64,000 bases of DNA from Lachnospiraceae bacterium (GCA_003543235.1 DPJA01000039.1:186001-250000), one strand, 5' to 3'; numbered from the stretch's first letter, positions 9,271-18,802 are shown. The notes: generated from the sequence alone by a model not told the origin. Numbers and translations: made by a program.

Positions 9271-9714
9271 TTACATTTTATCTGGGTCAGGTGTTGTAAT
9301 TCTTGCAGCAATTGGTCTATATTTTTTTGCCTCCCAACGGCTTTCCTGACTTCTTATCCACAAATATGCAATACCTGTACACACAATTCCAATGACGAAA
9401 CTTGGAAAATCAGGATTGGTTAACGGCATAAACTTTGGTATAAATATAAAATAGCTTAATAAAATACCTGTCAGAAATGCCACAAGGGGTATTCCATACA
9501 TTATTATTACAGCAAAGAAAAATCCGTTTTCTGCCAGCTCCAGTTCAACCCAATCTCCTACTTCAGCGTTGCACTGATTGTCTGCCTCCATTATCATTTC
9601 CTTTTCACTCATGCCAGATATACACGCTCTGCACTTTGCACAAGCCTCTGTTCTTGTCATTTTAATAACTGCAATGTCATTTTTTAATTCAGTTACTACT
9701 CCTTTTTCTGCCAT
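9271..9714 (-). CDS. RseC/MucC family membrane protein (SoxR-reducing-system type)
   Basis: The 147-residue protein starts with a cytoplasmic beta domain carrying ACAKCRACISG (three Cys near residues 25-31). Two membrane helices follow (about residues 66-90 and 105-122). This matches RseC, which is linked to Rnf-type electron transfer and SoxR reduction in other bacteria. No rnf genes are in the window, so its partner is unknown. The tcdA-like gene ends just upstream (four bases between) and the C_GCAxxG_C_C gene lies downstream, giving a likely operon. Confidence 0.8.
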   Translation of the reverse strand: MAEKGVVTELKNDIAVIKMTRTEACAKCRACISGMSEKEMIMEADNQCNAEVGDWVELELAENGFFFAVIIMYGIPLVAFLTGILLSYFIFIPKFMPLTNPDFPSFVIGIVCTGIAYLWIRSQESRWEAKKYRPIAARITTPDPDKM

Positions 9715-9718
9715 TTTA

Positions 9719-10444
9719 TTATCCCTCCAGCAAATCTCTAATTACTTCAGCTGCAATAATAAGCCCAGCCACCGACGGCACAAAGGATATACTGCCTGGT
9801 GTACGCCTTTTGTTGGTGTTTTCACCCATAGCAATAAGTTCTTCCTCGCTTAGCTTGCATTCAAGTGGTAATTCTTTTGAATAAACCACTTTTAACTTTT
9901 TTACTCCACGTGCTTTTAACTCTTTACGCATAACCTTAGCAAGAGGGCAAACAGTGGTTTTATAAATATCTTCCACCATAAGCTGTGTTGGGTTAAGCTT
10001 ATTTCCAGTTCCCATAGATGAAATAATGGGTATTCCCATCTGCTCAGCATCCATAACCAACTGAATTTTTGCAGTTACGGTATCAATTGCATCCACAATG
10101 TAACTTGTATCTTCGTCTATTATACCACTAACCCCAGGTAAATAGAAAGTATTATGTATCGCAACCTGACATTTTGGGTTGATTGATAAAATCCTATCCC
10201 TCATTGCCTCTGTTTTAGCCATACCAATGGTGCTTTCGGTTGCTATTATCTGCCTGTTTAGGTTGGAAAGGCTAACAGTATCGTTATCCACCAAAATAAG
10301 ACTGCCAATACCTGCCCTGGCCAGTGCCTCACATACAAAACCACCAACGCCTCCAATACCAAAAACGGCTACCTTGCTGTTTTTCAATTTTTCAAGCCCC
10401 TCATTGCCTATAAGCATTTGAGTTCTTATAAACCTGTTGTCCAT
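9719..10444 (-). CDS. tcdA: tRNA threonylcarbamoyladenosine dehydratase (TcdA/CsdL)
   Basis: The 241-residue ThiF/E1-like ATP-dependent enzyme dehydrates t6A37 of tRNA to the cyclic ct6A form. The nucleotide-binding motif VFGIGGVGGFVCEALARAG (about residues 28-46), LVDNDTVSLSNLNRQ (about 51-65) and the family mark TTVCPLAKVMRKELKARGV near residue 165 are seen. The C-terminal GSISFVPSVAGLIIA block is typical. The gene leads a short minus-strand group with the RseC-like gene. Confidence 0.92.
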   Translation of the reverse strand: MDNRFIRTQMLIGNEGLEKLKNSKVAVFGIGGVGGFVCEALARAGIGSLILVDNDTVSLSNLNRQIIATESTIGMAKTEAMRDRILSINPKCQVAIHNTFYLPGVSGIIDEDTSYIVDAIDTVTAKIQLVMDAEQMGIPIISSMGTGNKLNPTQLMVEDIYKTTVCPLAKVMRKELKARGVKKLKVVYSKELPLECKLSEEELIAMGENTNKRRTPGSISFVPSVAGLIIAAEVIRDLLEG

Positions 10445-10475
10445 CTCATCACCTATAAGTAATTATACGTTTTTT

Positions 10476-11627
10476 TCACTTATTTGCAATAGTGTTATTT
10501 TTACGTTTGTTATACACTCTATCTAAATATATCTTTAAAAGTGCAGTTGTAGGCACTGCAATAATCATGCCCCAAAGGCCAAAAAGTCTGCCAAAAAACG
10601 ACAACGAAAGTATAACCAAAACAGGGTGAAGCTTTACACTGCGACCAACAACTCTTGGCACAATAATCATACTGTCTATCTGTTGAAGAATAATGACAAT
10701 AATTCCAGCGTAAACCGCCTTTATTGGCGTACCGCTAACCAACCCTACCATAACCGATAGCACAAAGGCAACCACTGCTCCTATATAGGGAATTAAATTA
10801 GAAAAGCCTGAAATAATTCCAATAATAACCGCATATTTTATGCCCGCCGCCCAAAATGAAACGATAATAAGGCTTGCCATAATAAATGCGTCTATAATTT
10901 GCCCCGTTACGTAACCGCTGAAAACGGTATTTGCATCATGGGCAAAGGTTTCAATGCCGTCGCTTGTCTTGTGGGGCAAAAATGCCCTCATAGTATCTTT
11001 AAGCCTAAAAAGAATTCTATCCTTTTCTGATAGGAAATAGAACGCAGCAACAAGACCTATAACCAAGTTCAATACCACTGTGCCTACTGATGTAACTGAA
11101 CCCGCAAGTATTATCACCAGATTTCTTATCCAACTGGTAACACCTCCAATCAGACTGTTTATAATTCCATTTAAGCTGCTTAAAATACCCATGGCACTAA
11201 GGGACCTTTGGAGTGATAACAACATCTCACTAATCCCCTGTAAATACCAATTAAGAACATCGGCAAACTGTAGTACATCTGTTTCACCTAAATTAGATAC
11301 CATAAGTCTTATTCCCACACCAATGAAGGCAAATACAATAATATACGTAATTGCAGTGCCTTTTGTACGTTTAACAAAGCCATCTGTTTTATGCTTTTTG
11401 TTAAATCGTTTATCAAAAAACTCTACCATTGGGTCGAACAAAAAAGCCGCTACAATGCCTATAATTAATGGTGCTGACACACTAAAAAGCTTGTGAAAAA
11501 ACTCCTTTATAGACAATGCTACATACCCAAATCTTCCCACACCCATAACGACGGCAAAAATCACAAGTACCGTAACAACAACGTGAAATGAAATTTTAAT
11601 ATACTTTCTATCCCATGGCAGTTTCAT
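10476..11627 (-). CDS. AI-2E family transporter (PF01594-type)
   Basis: The 383-residue membrane protein has about eight hydrophobic segments. The family's C-terminal block IVPRVVGRSVKLHPV (about residue 325) and the GFSNLIPYIGAVVAF block (about 267) are recognisable. Members export or exchange varied small solutes; the name comes from one E. coli member linked to AI-2 and should not be taken as function. The pepD start lies upstream on the same strand with only about 12 bases between, so the two are likely cotranscribed. Confidence 0.9.
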   Translation of the reverse strand: MKLPWDRKYIKISFHVVVTVLVIFAVVMGVGRFGYVALSIKEFFHKLFSVSAPLIIGIVAAFLFDPMVEFFDKRFNKKHKTDGFVKRTKGTAITYIIVFAFIGVGIRLMVSNLGETDVLQFADVLNWYLQGISEMLLSLQRSLSAMGILSSLNGIINSLIGGVTSWIRNLVIILAGSVTSVGTVVLNLVIGLVAAFYFLSEKDRILFRLKDTMRAFLPHKTSDGIETFAHDANTVFSGYVTGQIIDAFIMASLIIVSFWAAGIKYAVIIGIISGFSNLIPYIGAVVAFVLSVMVGLVSGTPIKAVYAGIIVIILQQIDSMIIVPRVVGRSVKLHPVLVILSLSFFGRLFGLWGMIIAVPTTALLKIYLDRVYNKRKNNTIANK

Positions 11628-11639
11628 TTAAAATCACCT

Positions 11640-13097
11640 TTATCTCAAATTTTTAAGTATCTCTTTTAGATATTCCCATGTACGATTTGTAGAAGATATA
11701 CTTAGCCTTTCATCAGGCGTATGCACATCTGCCATGTCAGGACCTATGGATACCATATCGCAACCATCCAACTTCTCGCTAAAAAGACCACACTCAAGAC
11801 CTGCGTGTATAGCATCAATTTTTGCATCCTTGCCAAACATATTTTTGTAGGACTCCTTAAGCACCTCTCTAAGCCTTGAATTTGGGTTATATTCCCATGC
11901 AGGATATTCCGCCCTTGTGGTAAATTCTGCACCCGCAAGCATTGCAATAGTTTTCATCTCATCACATATAAGCTCCTTGCGTGTAGCAACAGAGCTTCGT
12001 GTGGCACAAGTAAAGCTTATTTCATCCTGCAATGTACGTACTATACCAATATTATTTGAGCTTTCAACAAGTCCATCTATATCTTTACTCATGGTTTTTA
12101 CTCCGTAAGGAATAAGCATAAGCACTGCAATAGCTCTCTGTGCTGAAACTACTGAAAAAACATACTTAGGTGGTATTTTCAATTGCTCCACCGTAACCTC
12201 AATGCTTTCTTCAATGCCATGGTATTCCTTTGAACACATCTCATTAAAGGCTTTGCATAATCCAGCAATCACGCCACAGTCTTGGTCTGAACAGCTTACA
12301 ACAGTTTCCGACTCACGAGGAATAGCGTTGTCCATATTTCCACCGTTAATTTCGCTTATCTTCAACTGAACCTCTTCTACAAGGTTATTTAACAGCCTGC
12401 CCATAAGTTTGTTGGCATTTGCTCTATGCAAATGAATGTCTGAACCAGAGTGACCACCCTTTAATCCTTTAATTGTTATTTTAAATGCCGTTTGACCCGA
12501 CCTTGCTATTTCCCAAACAATAGGTACAGTTATTTTAGCCCTTAGACCACCAGCACAGCAAGTAAGAATATGCCCTTCTTCCTCACTGTCAAGATTTATA
12601 AGCTGTCTGCCTTGTAAAATGCTATAATCAAGACTTCTGGCACCATTCATTCCCGCCTCTTCATCGGAAGTAAACACTGCCTCAATTGGTGGGTGTGCAA
12701 TTGTTTTGCTTTTTAACACCGCCATCATATATGCCACCGCAATGCCATTATCTGCACCAAGGGTAGTGCCGTCGGCTGTTATAAAATCTCCATCTATTTT
12801 AAGGTTGATACCATCTTTCATAAAATCATGATTAACATTGGCATTTTTTTCGCACACCATATCTATATGCCCCTGCAAAATTACTGGTTTTGAATTTTCA
12901 TAACCCTCTGTACCGTTTTTTTTCACAACCACGTTATATGCTTCATCTTGATACACAAAAAGGTCCTGGGCTTTGGCAGTAGCTGCTATATAGTCACTGA
13001 TAGCTTTTTCGTTACTGCTTCCTCTAGGAATTTTGCTGATTTCTTCAAATATTTCAAGTACCTCTTTTGGTTCTAGTCCTTTTATAGTTTTCATCAT
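11640..13097 (-). CDS. pepD: Aminoacyl-histidine dipeptidase (PepD-like, M20 family)
   Basis: The 485-residue cytoplasmic zinc dipeptidase hydrolyses Xaa-His and related dipeptides. Metal-binding blocks are visible: LQGHIDMVCEKN near residue 78, DGTTLGADNGIAVAY near 113, FTSDEEAGMNGA near 145, and a late IHAGLECGLFSEKLDG block near 437. The length is normal for PepD (about 485). GGGAGGAA precedes the tandem ATG codons. A structured hairpin lies about 60 bases upstream and may be the terminator of the preceding transcript. Confidence 0.93.
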   Translation of the reverse strand: MMKTIKGLEPKEVLEIFEEISKIPRGSSNEKAISDYIAATAKAQDLFVYQDEAYNVVVKKNGTEGYENSKPVILQGHIDMVCEKNANVNHDFMKDGINLKIDGDFITADGTTLGADNGIAVAYMMAVLKSKTIAHPPIEAVFTSDEEAGMNGARSLDYSILQGRQLINLDSEEEGHILTCCAGGLRAKITVPIVWEIARSGQTAFKITIKGLKGGHSGSDIHLHRANANKLMGRLLNNLVEEVQLKISEINGGNMDNAIPRESETVVSCSDQDCGVIAGLCKAFNEMCSKEYHGIEESIEVTVEQLKIPPKYVFSVVSAQRAIAVLMLIPYGVKTMSKDIDGLVESSNNIGIVRTLQDEISFTCATRSSVATRKELICDEMKTIAMLAGAEFTTRAEYPAWEYNPNSRLREVLKESYKNMFGKDAKIDAIHAGLECGLFSEKLDGCDMVSIGPDMADVHTPDERLSISSTNRTWEYLKEILKNLR

Positions 13098-13159
13098 AAT
13101 TCCTCCCTTACAATATAGTATCCCCGTTTAACTATATGTATTCACACATAAAATATAAA

Positions 13160-13229
13160 GAAAACCGCGGGCAATTGCCACCTCTCTTAACGCCCTTAAA
13201 AGGCATAGGTGTGGGCAACGCACCACGGT
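13160..13229 (-). terminator. Structured intergenic hairpin, probable terminator of the ACT-DUF711 transcript
   Basis: On the minus strand ACCGTGG pairs with CCGCGGT. Inner helices TTGCC/GGCAA and ACCT/AGGT enclose a small GCC/GGC hairpin, and the outer arm is followed by TTTTCTTTATATTTT. The layered structure could instead be a leader element of pepD or a copy of a dispersed repeat. Confidence 0.5.
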
Positions 13230-13266
13230 CTTATACTATCTATGTTAGAAACTTTGCGAAAAAGTT

Positions 13267-14625
13267 CTAGTTCTTAAAACTGTGTATAGGTGCTGGCATT
13301 CTTCCGCCACGATTAATAAAATCTGCACAGCTAAATTTGTTTACAGGCATAATTGGTGCATATCCAAGTAAACCTCCAAATTCAACCATCTCGCCAACTC
13401 CCTTTCCAATAACTGGAATAAGACGCACGGCAGTTGTTTTATTGTTAATCATACCAATAGCTGCTTCGTCTGCAATAATACCAGATATAGTGGTTGCTGG
13501 TGTATCTCCAGGTATGGCAATCATATCTAAACCAACTGAGCATACACAAGTCATCGCTTCAAGTTTTTCTAAAGTAAGTGACCCACAAAGTGCAGCTTGA
13601 ATCATTCCATTATCCTCACTTACAGGTATAAATGCACCACTTAAACCGCCTACATAACTGCTTGCCATAACTCCGCCTTTTTTAACATTGTCATTAAGCA
13701 TAGCAAGTGCCGCTGTAGTGCCAGGTGCACCTGCCTCCTGCAAGCCCATCTCCTGAAAAATTTCGGCAATACTATCGCCAATAGCAGGTGTTGGTGCAAG
13801 AGATAAGTCAATTATACCAAAAGGTACTCCAAGACGTTTTGATGCTTCCTGTGCAACAAGCTGACCAACACGTGTAATTTTAAATGCAGTCTTTTTAATA
13901 GTTTCGCATAAGGTTTCAAAATCTTCCCCACGACACTCTTCAAGGGCTTTTTTAACAACACCAGGTCCACTAACACCTACATTAATAACGCAATCCTTCT
14001 CGCCTACACCGTGGAACGCACCTGCCATAAATGGGTTGTCCTCAACAGCATTGCAGAATATAACAAGCTTTGCACAGCCAAGGCAATTGTTATCCTTAGT
14101 TGCCTGTGCCGTTTCAAGAGTAATTTCACCCATACGCTTTACTGCATCCATGTCCAAACCATTGCGTGATGTACCAATGTTTACAGATGAACAAACAATG
14201 TCGGTTTCGCTAAGTGCCTGTGGAATTGAGTTAATAAGTGCCAAATCACTTGGTGTACAGCCTTTATGCACAAGGGCTGAAAAACCACCAATAAAATTAA
14301 CACCAACAGCCTTTGCTGCTTTATCCAATGTTTTGGCAATAGACACATAGTTTGTTTCCCTGCAGCCTGCCGCCGCAATGGCAATTGGTGTAACAGATAT
14401 ACGTTTGTTTACAATTGGAATACCAAACTGCTTTTCAAGTTCGTTTCCAACCTTAACCAAATCTTTTGCACAGGTAGTAATTTTGTTATATATCTTTTCG
14501 TTAAATTTATTGATGTCAGCGTCTGCACAATCTAAAAGGCTTATGCCCATAGTTATTGTACGAACATCCAAATTTGCTTCCTGAATCATTTTATTTGTTT
14601 CCAAAATTTCTCTCTTAGAAATCAT
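13267..14625 (-). CDS. PFL family protein (DUF711 / UPF0210)
   Basis: The start at 14625 (MISKREILETNKMIQEANLD) is chosen because AGGAGGAACG precedes it; a 25-residue longer frame has no RBS and overlaps the ACT gene. The remaining 452 residues match the conserved DUF711/PFL family. Blocks seen are TITMGISLLDCADAD, NKRISVTPIAIAAA, GGFSALVHKG, and a Gly-rich SYVGGLSGAFIPVSED. The family is related to the pyruvate formate-lyase fold by structure, but its reaction is unknown. It is almost always found with an ACT-domain gene, as here (20 bases upstream). Confidence 0.92.
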   Translation of the reverse strand: MISKREILETNKMIQEANLDVRTITMGISLLDCADADINKFNEKIYNKITTCAKDLVKVGNELEKQFGIPIVNKRISVTPIAIAAAGCRETNYVSIAKTLDKAAKAVGVNFIGGFSALVHKGCTPSDLALINSIPQALSETDIVCSSVNIGTSRNGLDMDAVKRMGEITLETAQATKDNNCLGCAKLVIFCNAVEDNPFMAGAFHGVGEKDCVINVGVSGPGVVKKALEECRGEDFETLCETIKKTAFKITRVGQLVAQEASKRLGVPFGIIDLSLAPTPAIGDSIAEIFQEMGLQEAGAPGTTAALAMLNDNVKKGGVMASSYVGGLSGAFIPVSEDNGMIQAALCGSLTLEKLEAMTCVCSVGLDMIAIPGDTPATTISGIIADEAAIGMINNKTTAVRLIPVIGKGVGEMVEFGGLLGYAPIMPVNKFSCADFINRGGRMPAPIHSFKN

Positions 14626-14644
14626 TACGCCGTTCCTCCTGTTT

Positions 14645-14914
14645 TTAGATTCTGTGCATACTGTCAAAAATAGCCTCATGCTGAATTTTAATTTCAACAC
14701 CTATTTCCTTGCCTAAATCGTTAAGACCCTGATAAATCTCCTCAAAAGAAATCCCGCTGTTTTCCATATCAACAATCATCATCATGTTAAAATATCCCTG
14801 AACAATAGTCTGAGAAATATCAAGAATATTGATGCCTTGCTCTGAAAGATACACACAAACCTTTGCAATAATACCAACCTTATCTTTTCCTAAAACAGTA
14901 ATTATACCATTCAT
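14645..14914 (-). CDS. ACT domain protein (UPF0237)
   Basis: The 89-residue single ACT domain begins MNGIITVLGKDKVGIIAKVC and contains the ligand-site GKDKVGIIA turn and the ILDISQTIVQGYF strand. ACT domains bind small effectors such as amino acids. Its fixed pairing with the DUF711 gene downstream suggests it regulates that partner. TAGGAGGAAG precedes the ATG. Confidence 0.92.
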   Translation of the reverse strand: MNGIITVLGKDKVGIIAKVCVYLSEQGINILDISQTIVQGYFNMMMIVDMENSGISFEEIYQGLNDLGKEIGVEIKIQHEAIFDSMHRI

Positions 14915-15131
14915 CTTTACTTCCTCCTATTTAATACCTATTTGTTTAATTCATATAACTTTCCCTATTCTATATTATACATAATGTTTAGCACACCCGC
15001 AATAACAAAAAGCTACAAAAAAACTATATTCTTAACCTGTCGTATGTTTATTTTGTTTAATAAGTTAAAGCAATAAAGTGCTTTTTGCATTTCAGGGATT
15101 TTTTCTCTGAAGCTTGGGATATTATTTTTAA

Positions 15132-15169
15132 AAAAATCAAAGAGCAATTGTATCATACAATCGCTCTTT
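15132..15169 (-). terminator. Intrinsic terminator of the riboflavin operon
   Basis: On the minus strand AAAGAGCGATTGTAT pairs with ATACAATTGCTCTTT (one mismatch), followed by a T-rich tract. It lies about 30 bases after the ribH stop. The remaining gap up to the ACT gene (14915-15130) shows no further gene. Confidence 0.8.
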
Positions 15170-15200
15170 CAATATTTATTATTTCATATTTTGTTGAATT

Positions 15201-15668
15201 TTATTTCTCTATTTCATTTATAAGATTAACCATTTCTACTGCTGAAAGAGCACAATCATAGCCTTTGTTACCAGCCTTTGTACCGGCACGTTCAATTGCC
15301 TGTTCAATATTTTCTGTTGTTAGCACACCAAACATTACAGGTATATCACTTTCAAGTGTAACGTGTGCAATACCTTTTGACACCTCGCTGCATACATAGT
15401 CATAATGAGTTGTTGAACCACGAATTACTGCTCCAAGGCATATAACTGCATCATATTTTTTGCTTTTTGCCATTTTTGAGGCAATAAGTGGAATTTCAAA
15501 TGCACCAGGCACCCAAGCAATTTCTATATCTTCTTCAGCTACACCATGACGTTTAAGTCCATCCATTGCACCGCCTAAAAGCTTTGAAACAATAAACTCG
15601 TTAAACCTTGCACAAATAATACCTACCTTCATTTTTTTGCTTACCATGCTGCCTTCATAAATTTTCAT
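15201..15668 (-). CDS. ribH: 6,7-dimethyl-8-ribityllumazine synthase
   Basis: The 155-residue enzyme condenses the ribityl-aminouracil with dihydroxybutanone phosphate, the step before riboflavin. The substrate-binding FNEFIVSKLLGGA, the WVPGAFEIPLIA block, the phosphate-binding GAVIRGSTTHYDYVC block with its catalytic His, and VMFGVLTTENIEQAIERAG are all present. It is the last gene of the rib operon, 45 bases after ribBA. Confidence 0.97.
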   Translation of the reverse strand: MKIYEGSMVSKKMKVGIICARFNEFIVSKLLGGAMDGLKRHGVAEEDIEIAWVPGAFEIPLIASKMAKSKKYDAVICLGAVIRGSTTHYDYVCSEVSKGIAHVTLESDIPVMFGVLTTENIEQAIERAGTKAGNKGYDCALSAVEMVNLINEIEK

Positions 15669-15713
15669 TATAATATCTCTCCTTATTATATTAGTTTTTC
15701 AATTTTAAAAGTA

Positions 15714-16913
15714 TTAGTAGTTCAAAATATGTCCCATTTTGTCTTGCTTTGTTTTAAGATAGAATACATCAAATGGTGTTGCCTCTATCTGAACAGGTAC
15801 ACGCTCTGCAACATTAATGCCGTATTTAGTCAACTGGTTAACCTTGTCAGGATTGTTTGTAATAAGCTTTAAGGTATCAATGCCTAAATCTCTAAGCATT
15901 TGAGCCGCTGTGGAATAATCCCTCATATCCTCATCAAAACCAAGCTCAAGGTTAGCCTCAACAGTGTCCAAGCCCTTATCTTGTAATGCGTAAGCCTTAA
16001 GCTTATTTATAAGACCAATTCCACGGCCTTCCTGACGCATATACAAAAGCACTCCTCGTCCCTCTTTTTCAATCATCTTCATTGATGCCTCATACTGCTC
16101 ACCACAATCGCAACGAGCTGAACCTAAAGCATCCCCTGTAAGGCACTCTGAATGTACTCTGCAAAGCACAGGTTCTTTTCCGCTTATATCTCCCTTAACA
16201 AGGGCAATATGGTGTTCACCATTTACTTTATTTTCAAACCCATAAACCGTAAACTCACCATAGTGGGTAGGTAACTTAGCTTCAACCACTCTTTCAACCT
16301 GTTTTTCTTTAATCTTACGGTACTCCTGTAACGCCTTAATTGTAATGAATTTAAGGTCATATTCAACTGCAAGTTTTTCAAGCTCAGGTGTACGCATCAT
16401 GTATCCGTCATCAGCCATAATTTCGCAGCAAAGACCACATTCCTTAAGGCCTGCAAGGTGCATTAAATCCACAGTAGCCTCGGTATGTCCGTTTCTCTCT
16501 AAAACACCATTTTCTCTGGATAAAAGAGGAAACATATGCCCTGGGCGACGGAAATCTTCTGGCTTCGCATCATCAGCAACACATTTAATAGCTGTTATTG
16601 AGCGTTCTGCCGCAGAAATGCCTGTTGTTGTATCAATATGGTCAATAGATACTGTAAAAGCTGTAGAATGGTTATCTGTGTTATTGTCAACCATTTGACC
16701 AAGACCTAATTTTTCAGTAAGGTCTTTGCCCATTGGCATACATATAAGACCTTTAGCCTTGCTTGCCATAAAGTTTATGTTTTCAGTAGTGGCAAACTCT
16801 GCGGCACAAATCATATCGCCCTCGTTTTCCCTATCTTCGTCGTCTGTCACCAATATAATTTTACCTGCTCTTAATTCTTCTAAAGCTTCATCTATTGTGT
16901 TGTATTCAAACAT
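15714..16913 (-). CDS. ribBA: Bifunctional dihydroxybutanone-phosphate synthase / GTP cyclohydrolase II
   Basis: The 399-residue fusion starts with the RibB domain (about 1-200): TDDEDRENEGDMICAAEF and RRPGHMFPLLSREN with HTEATVDL. The RibA domain follows (about 205-399), with zinc ligands in RVHSECLTGDALGSARCDCG and the catalytic MRQEGRGIGLINKLKAY block. It supplies both branches of riboflavin synthesis from ribulose 5-phosphate and GTP. It lies 17 bases after ribE. Confidence 0.97.
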   Translation of the reverse strand: MFEYNTIDEALEELRAGKIILVTDDEDRENEGDMICAAEFATTENINFMASKAKGLICMPMGKDLTEKLGLGQMVDNNTDNHSTAFTVSIDHIDTTTGISAAERSITAIKCVADDAKPEDFRRPGHMFPLLSRENGVLERNGHTEATVDLMHLAGLKECGLCCEIMADDGYMMRTPELEKLAVEYDLKFITIKALQEYRKIKEKQVERVVEAKLPTHYGEFTVYGFENKVNGEHHIALVKGDISGKEPVLCRVHSECLTGDALGSARCDCGEQYEASMKMIEKEGRGVLLYMRQEGRGIGLINKLKAYALQDKGLDTVEANLELGFDEDMRDYSTAAQMLRDLGIDTLKLITNNPDKVNQLTKYGINVAERVPVQIEATPFDVFYLKTKQDKMGHILNY

Positions 16914-16930
16914 CTCAATTCCTCCTTATA

Positions 16931-17578
16931 TTAAAATCCATATTGTGATAAAAAATCACGGGTTATTTTGCTATCCTTTTTTCCCGCCGATGGTTGACCT
17001 AAAAGTCGCTCCACATATTTGCCTATTACATCGTTTTCAAGATTTACTATATCCCCAACGCCTTTATCTAAAAGAGTTGTGCTTATTGCCGTATGAGGAA
17101 TAACCGATACTGAAAAGCTTACCCCAGTTACCTCTGTAACCGTAAGGCTTATTCCATCAATGGTTATAGAGCCTTTTTCAACTATTAAATGCAATATATC
17201 TTCCGACGTATTAATGGTTATCCATACCGCATTGTCGTCCTTTTTCTTTCCGCTTATAACACCTGTTCCGTCAATATGACCCGACACTATGTGTCCGCCA
17301 AAACGTCCCTCAGCCGCCATAGCACGCTCCATATTCACAGTACTTCCTGTGGTAAGGCTGCCTAAACTACTTCTTTTTAGGGTTTCGTGCATAACATCTG
17401 CCATAAATGTGTTGCCAGCAATTTCACTTGCCGTAAGACAAACTCCGTTAATTGCAACACTGTCACCCAGCTTTAGGTCGCTAAAAATGATGTTTCCCTC
17501 TATAGTAAGGCGAGATGATGCCGTGCCTTTTTTAATAGCTTTAATTTTGCCTTTTTCTTCAACTATGCCCGTAAACAT
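16931..17578 (-). CDS. ribE: Riboflavin synthase, alpha subunit
   Basis: The start at 17578 (MFTGIVEEKG) is the family's usual start and is preceded by AAGGAGCGG; a 16-residue longer frame is not supported. About 215 residues form two lumazine-binding repeats, MFTGIVEEKGKI and GGHIVSGHIDGTG being typical. It dismutates two dimethylribityllumazines to riboflavin. The start overlaps the ribD end by 20 bases, indicating translational coupling. Confidence 0.96.
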   Translation of the reverse strand: MFTGIVEEKGKIKAIKKGTASSRLTIEGNIIFSDLKLGDSVAINGVCLTASEIAGNTFMADVMHETLKRSSLGSLTTGSTVNMERAMAAEGRFGGHIVSGHIDGTGVISGKKKDDNAVWITINTSEDILHLIVEKGSITIDGISLTVTEVTGVSFSVSVIPHTAISTTLLDKGVGDIVNLENDVIGKYVERLLGQPSAGKKDSKITRDFLSQYGF

Positions 17579-18674
17579 CTGCCGCTCCTTTCTTTTTATA
17601 ATATTCCAAAAGCACATCGTCACCAATTAGTGTAACCTTTGGCTTTTCAAAATAATATCCCATATCAACTTCCTCAACGCCTTCACCCTCAACAGGAGTT
17701 TTTGCATCACGTCCACCAAATATTTTTGGAGCTATATAAACCTCAGCCTTATGAACCAATCCGCTTTTAATTGCACTGAAATTAAGTACTCCTCCGCCTT
17801 CTAAAAACACGCTGTCTATATTTTTTCCCGCCAAATATTTCATTGTTTCCCTAAGGCTTACATGACCATCCTCTTGAGGAAGAACTTTCACTTCACAGCC
17901 TTTGTTTTTAAGTATAACCATTTTTTCGTCATCTACAAAGCTGCATACAATAATTGTGGGTACATCCTTTGCTGTTTCAACTATTTTACTGCTAAGAGGA
18001 ATACTAAGGTTTGTATCACATACAACTCTAATTGGATTTCTTCCTCCCTCAGTTCGACAGGTTAAAAGAGGGTCATCTGTACAAACTGTGCCTACGCCAA
18101 CCATAATTGACGAATACCGATTACGGCTTTCTTGTACTGCTTGTCTTGCTTTTTCGCCTGTAATCCATTGAGATTTACCTGTATACGTTGCAATTTTGCC
18201 ATCCATAGTCATTGCATATTTCATTGCCACAAATGGCATATTTGTTGTTATATAATGAAAAAACACGTCATTCATTTGGTCGCATTCTTCTTGAAGTACG
18301 CCCTCAACCACCTCGATGCCGGCGTTCTTCAAAATTTCTATTCCCTTGCCTGCCACCTTTGGGTTTGGGTCTTTAGAACCTATAACCACTCTTGCTATTT
18401 TGTTTTCTATAATAGCCTGAGTACATGGTGGTGTTTTGCCGTAGTGACAACAGGGTTCAAGGGTTACAAATATCGTCGCATCTTCTGCACTTTCACTGCA
18501 ATTGGCTATAGCATTTCTTTCAGCGTGAAGCTCTCCATATTTTTCATGGTATCCTTCACCTATTATTTTTCCGTTCTTTACTATCACTGCACCTACTAAA
18601 GGATTTGGATTAACATGACCTTTTCCCTTTTTGGCTAGTTCAATGGCACGGTGCATAAAAAAATCAAAATCCAT
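17559..18674 (-). CDS. ribD: Bifunctional diaminohydroxyphosphoribosylaminopyrimidine deaminase / reductase
   Basis: The 371-residue enzyme has an N-terminal zinc deaminase (HAERNAI near residue 49; TLEPCCHYGKTPPC near 75). The C-terminal NADPH reductase (from about 145) shows AMTMDGKIATYTGKSQWITG and LEGGGVLNFSAI. It carries out two steps after GTP opening in riboflavin synthesis. First gene of the rib operon, controlled by the FMN riboswitch upstream. Confidence 0.97.
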   Translation of the reverse strand: MDFDFFMHRAIELAKKGKGHVNPNPLVGAVIVKNGKIIGEGYHEKYGELHAERNAIANCSESAEDATIFVTLEPCCHYGKTPPCTQAIIENKIARVVIGSKDPNPKVAGKGIEILKNAGIEVVEGVLQEECDQMNDVFFHYITTNMPFVAMKYAMTMDGKIATYTGKSQWITGEKARQAVQESRNRYSSIMVGVGTVCTDDPLLTCRTEGGRNPIRVVCDTNLSIPLSSKIVETAKDVPTIIVCSFVDDEKMVILKNKGCEVKVLPQEDGHVSLRETMKYLAGKNIDSVFLEGGGVLNFSAIKSGLVHKAEVYIAPKIFGGRDAKTPVEGEGVEEVDMGYYFEKPKVTLIGDDVLLEYYKKKGAADVYGHS

Positions 18675-18696
18675 ATGCTCATCTCCAAATTATAAT

Positions 18697-18728
18697 AAAA
18701 AAGCCCTTAAGAAAAATATTCTCAGGGC
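18697..18728 (-). terminator. Second terminator between FMN aptamer and ribD
   Basis: On the minus strand GCCCTGAGAA pairs imperfectly with TTCTTAAGGGC, followed directly by six T. It lies about 20 bases before the ribD start. Confidence 0.75.
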
Positions 18729-18765
18729 TGTAAATACAAAATCAATATGCTTATACCTTGATAAA

Positions 18766-18802
18766 TAAAAACGCTCTGAAATGTAGCTAAACATTTCAGA
18801 GC
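18766..18802 (-). terminator. First terminator of the FMN riboswitch expression platform
   Basis: On the minus strand GCTCTGAAATG pairs perfectly with CATTTCAGAGC (11 bp, 8-base loop), followed by GTTTTTATTT. It is placed just after the aptamer, as expected for FMN-driven termination. Confidence 0.85.

Noticed and set aside
13164..13185. T-box-like string GGTGG..CCGCGG upstream of pepD
   Set aside because: The bases AGGTGGCAATTGCCCGCGG recall a T-box antiterminator, but there is no Stem I, specifier loop or competing terminator, and pepD is not a T-box-type gene.
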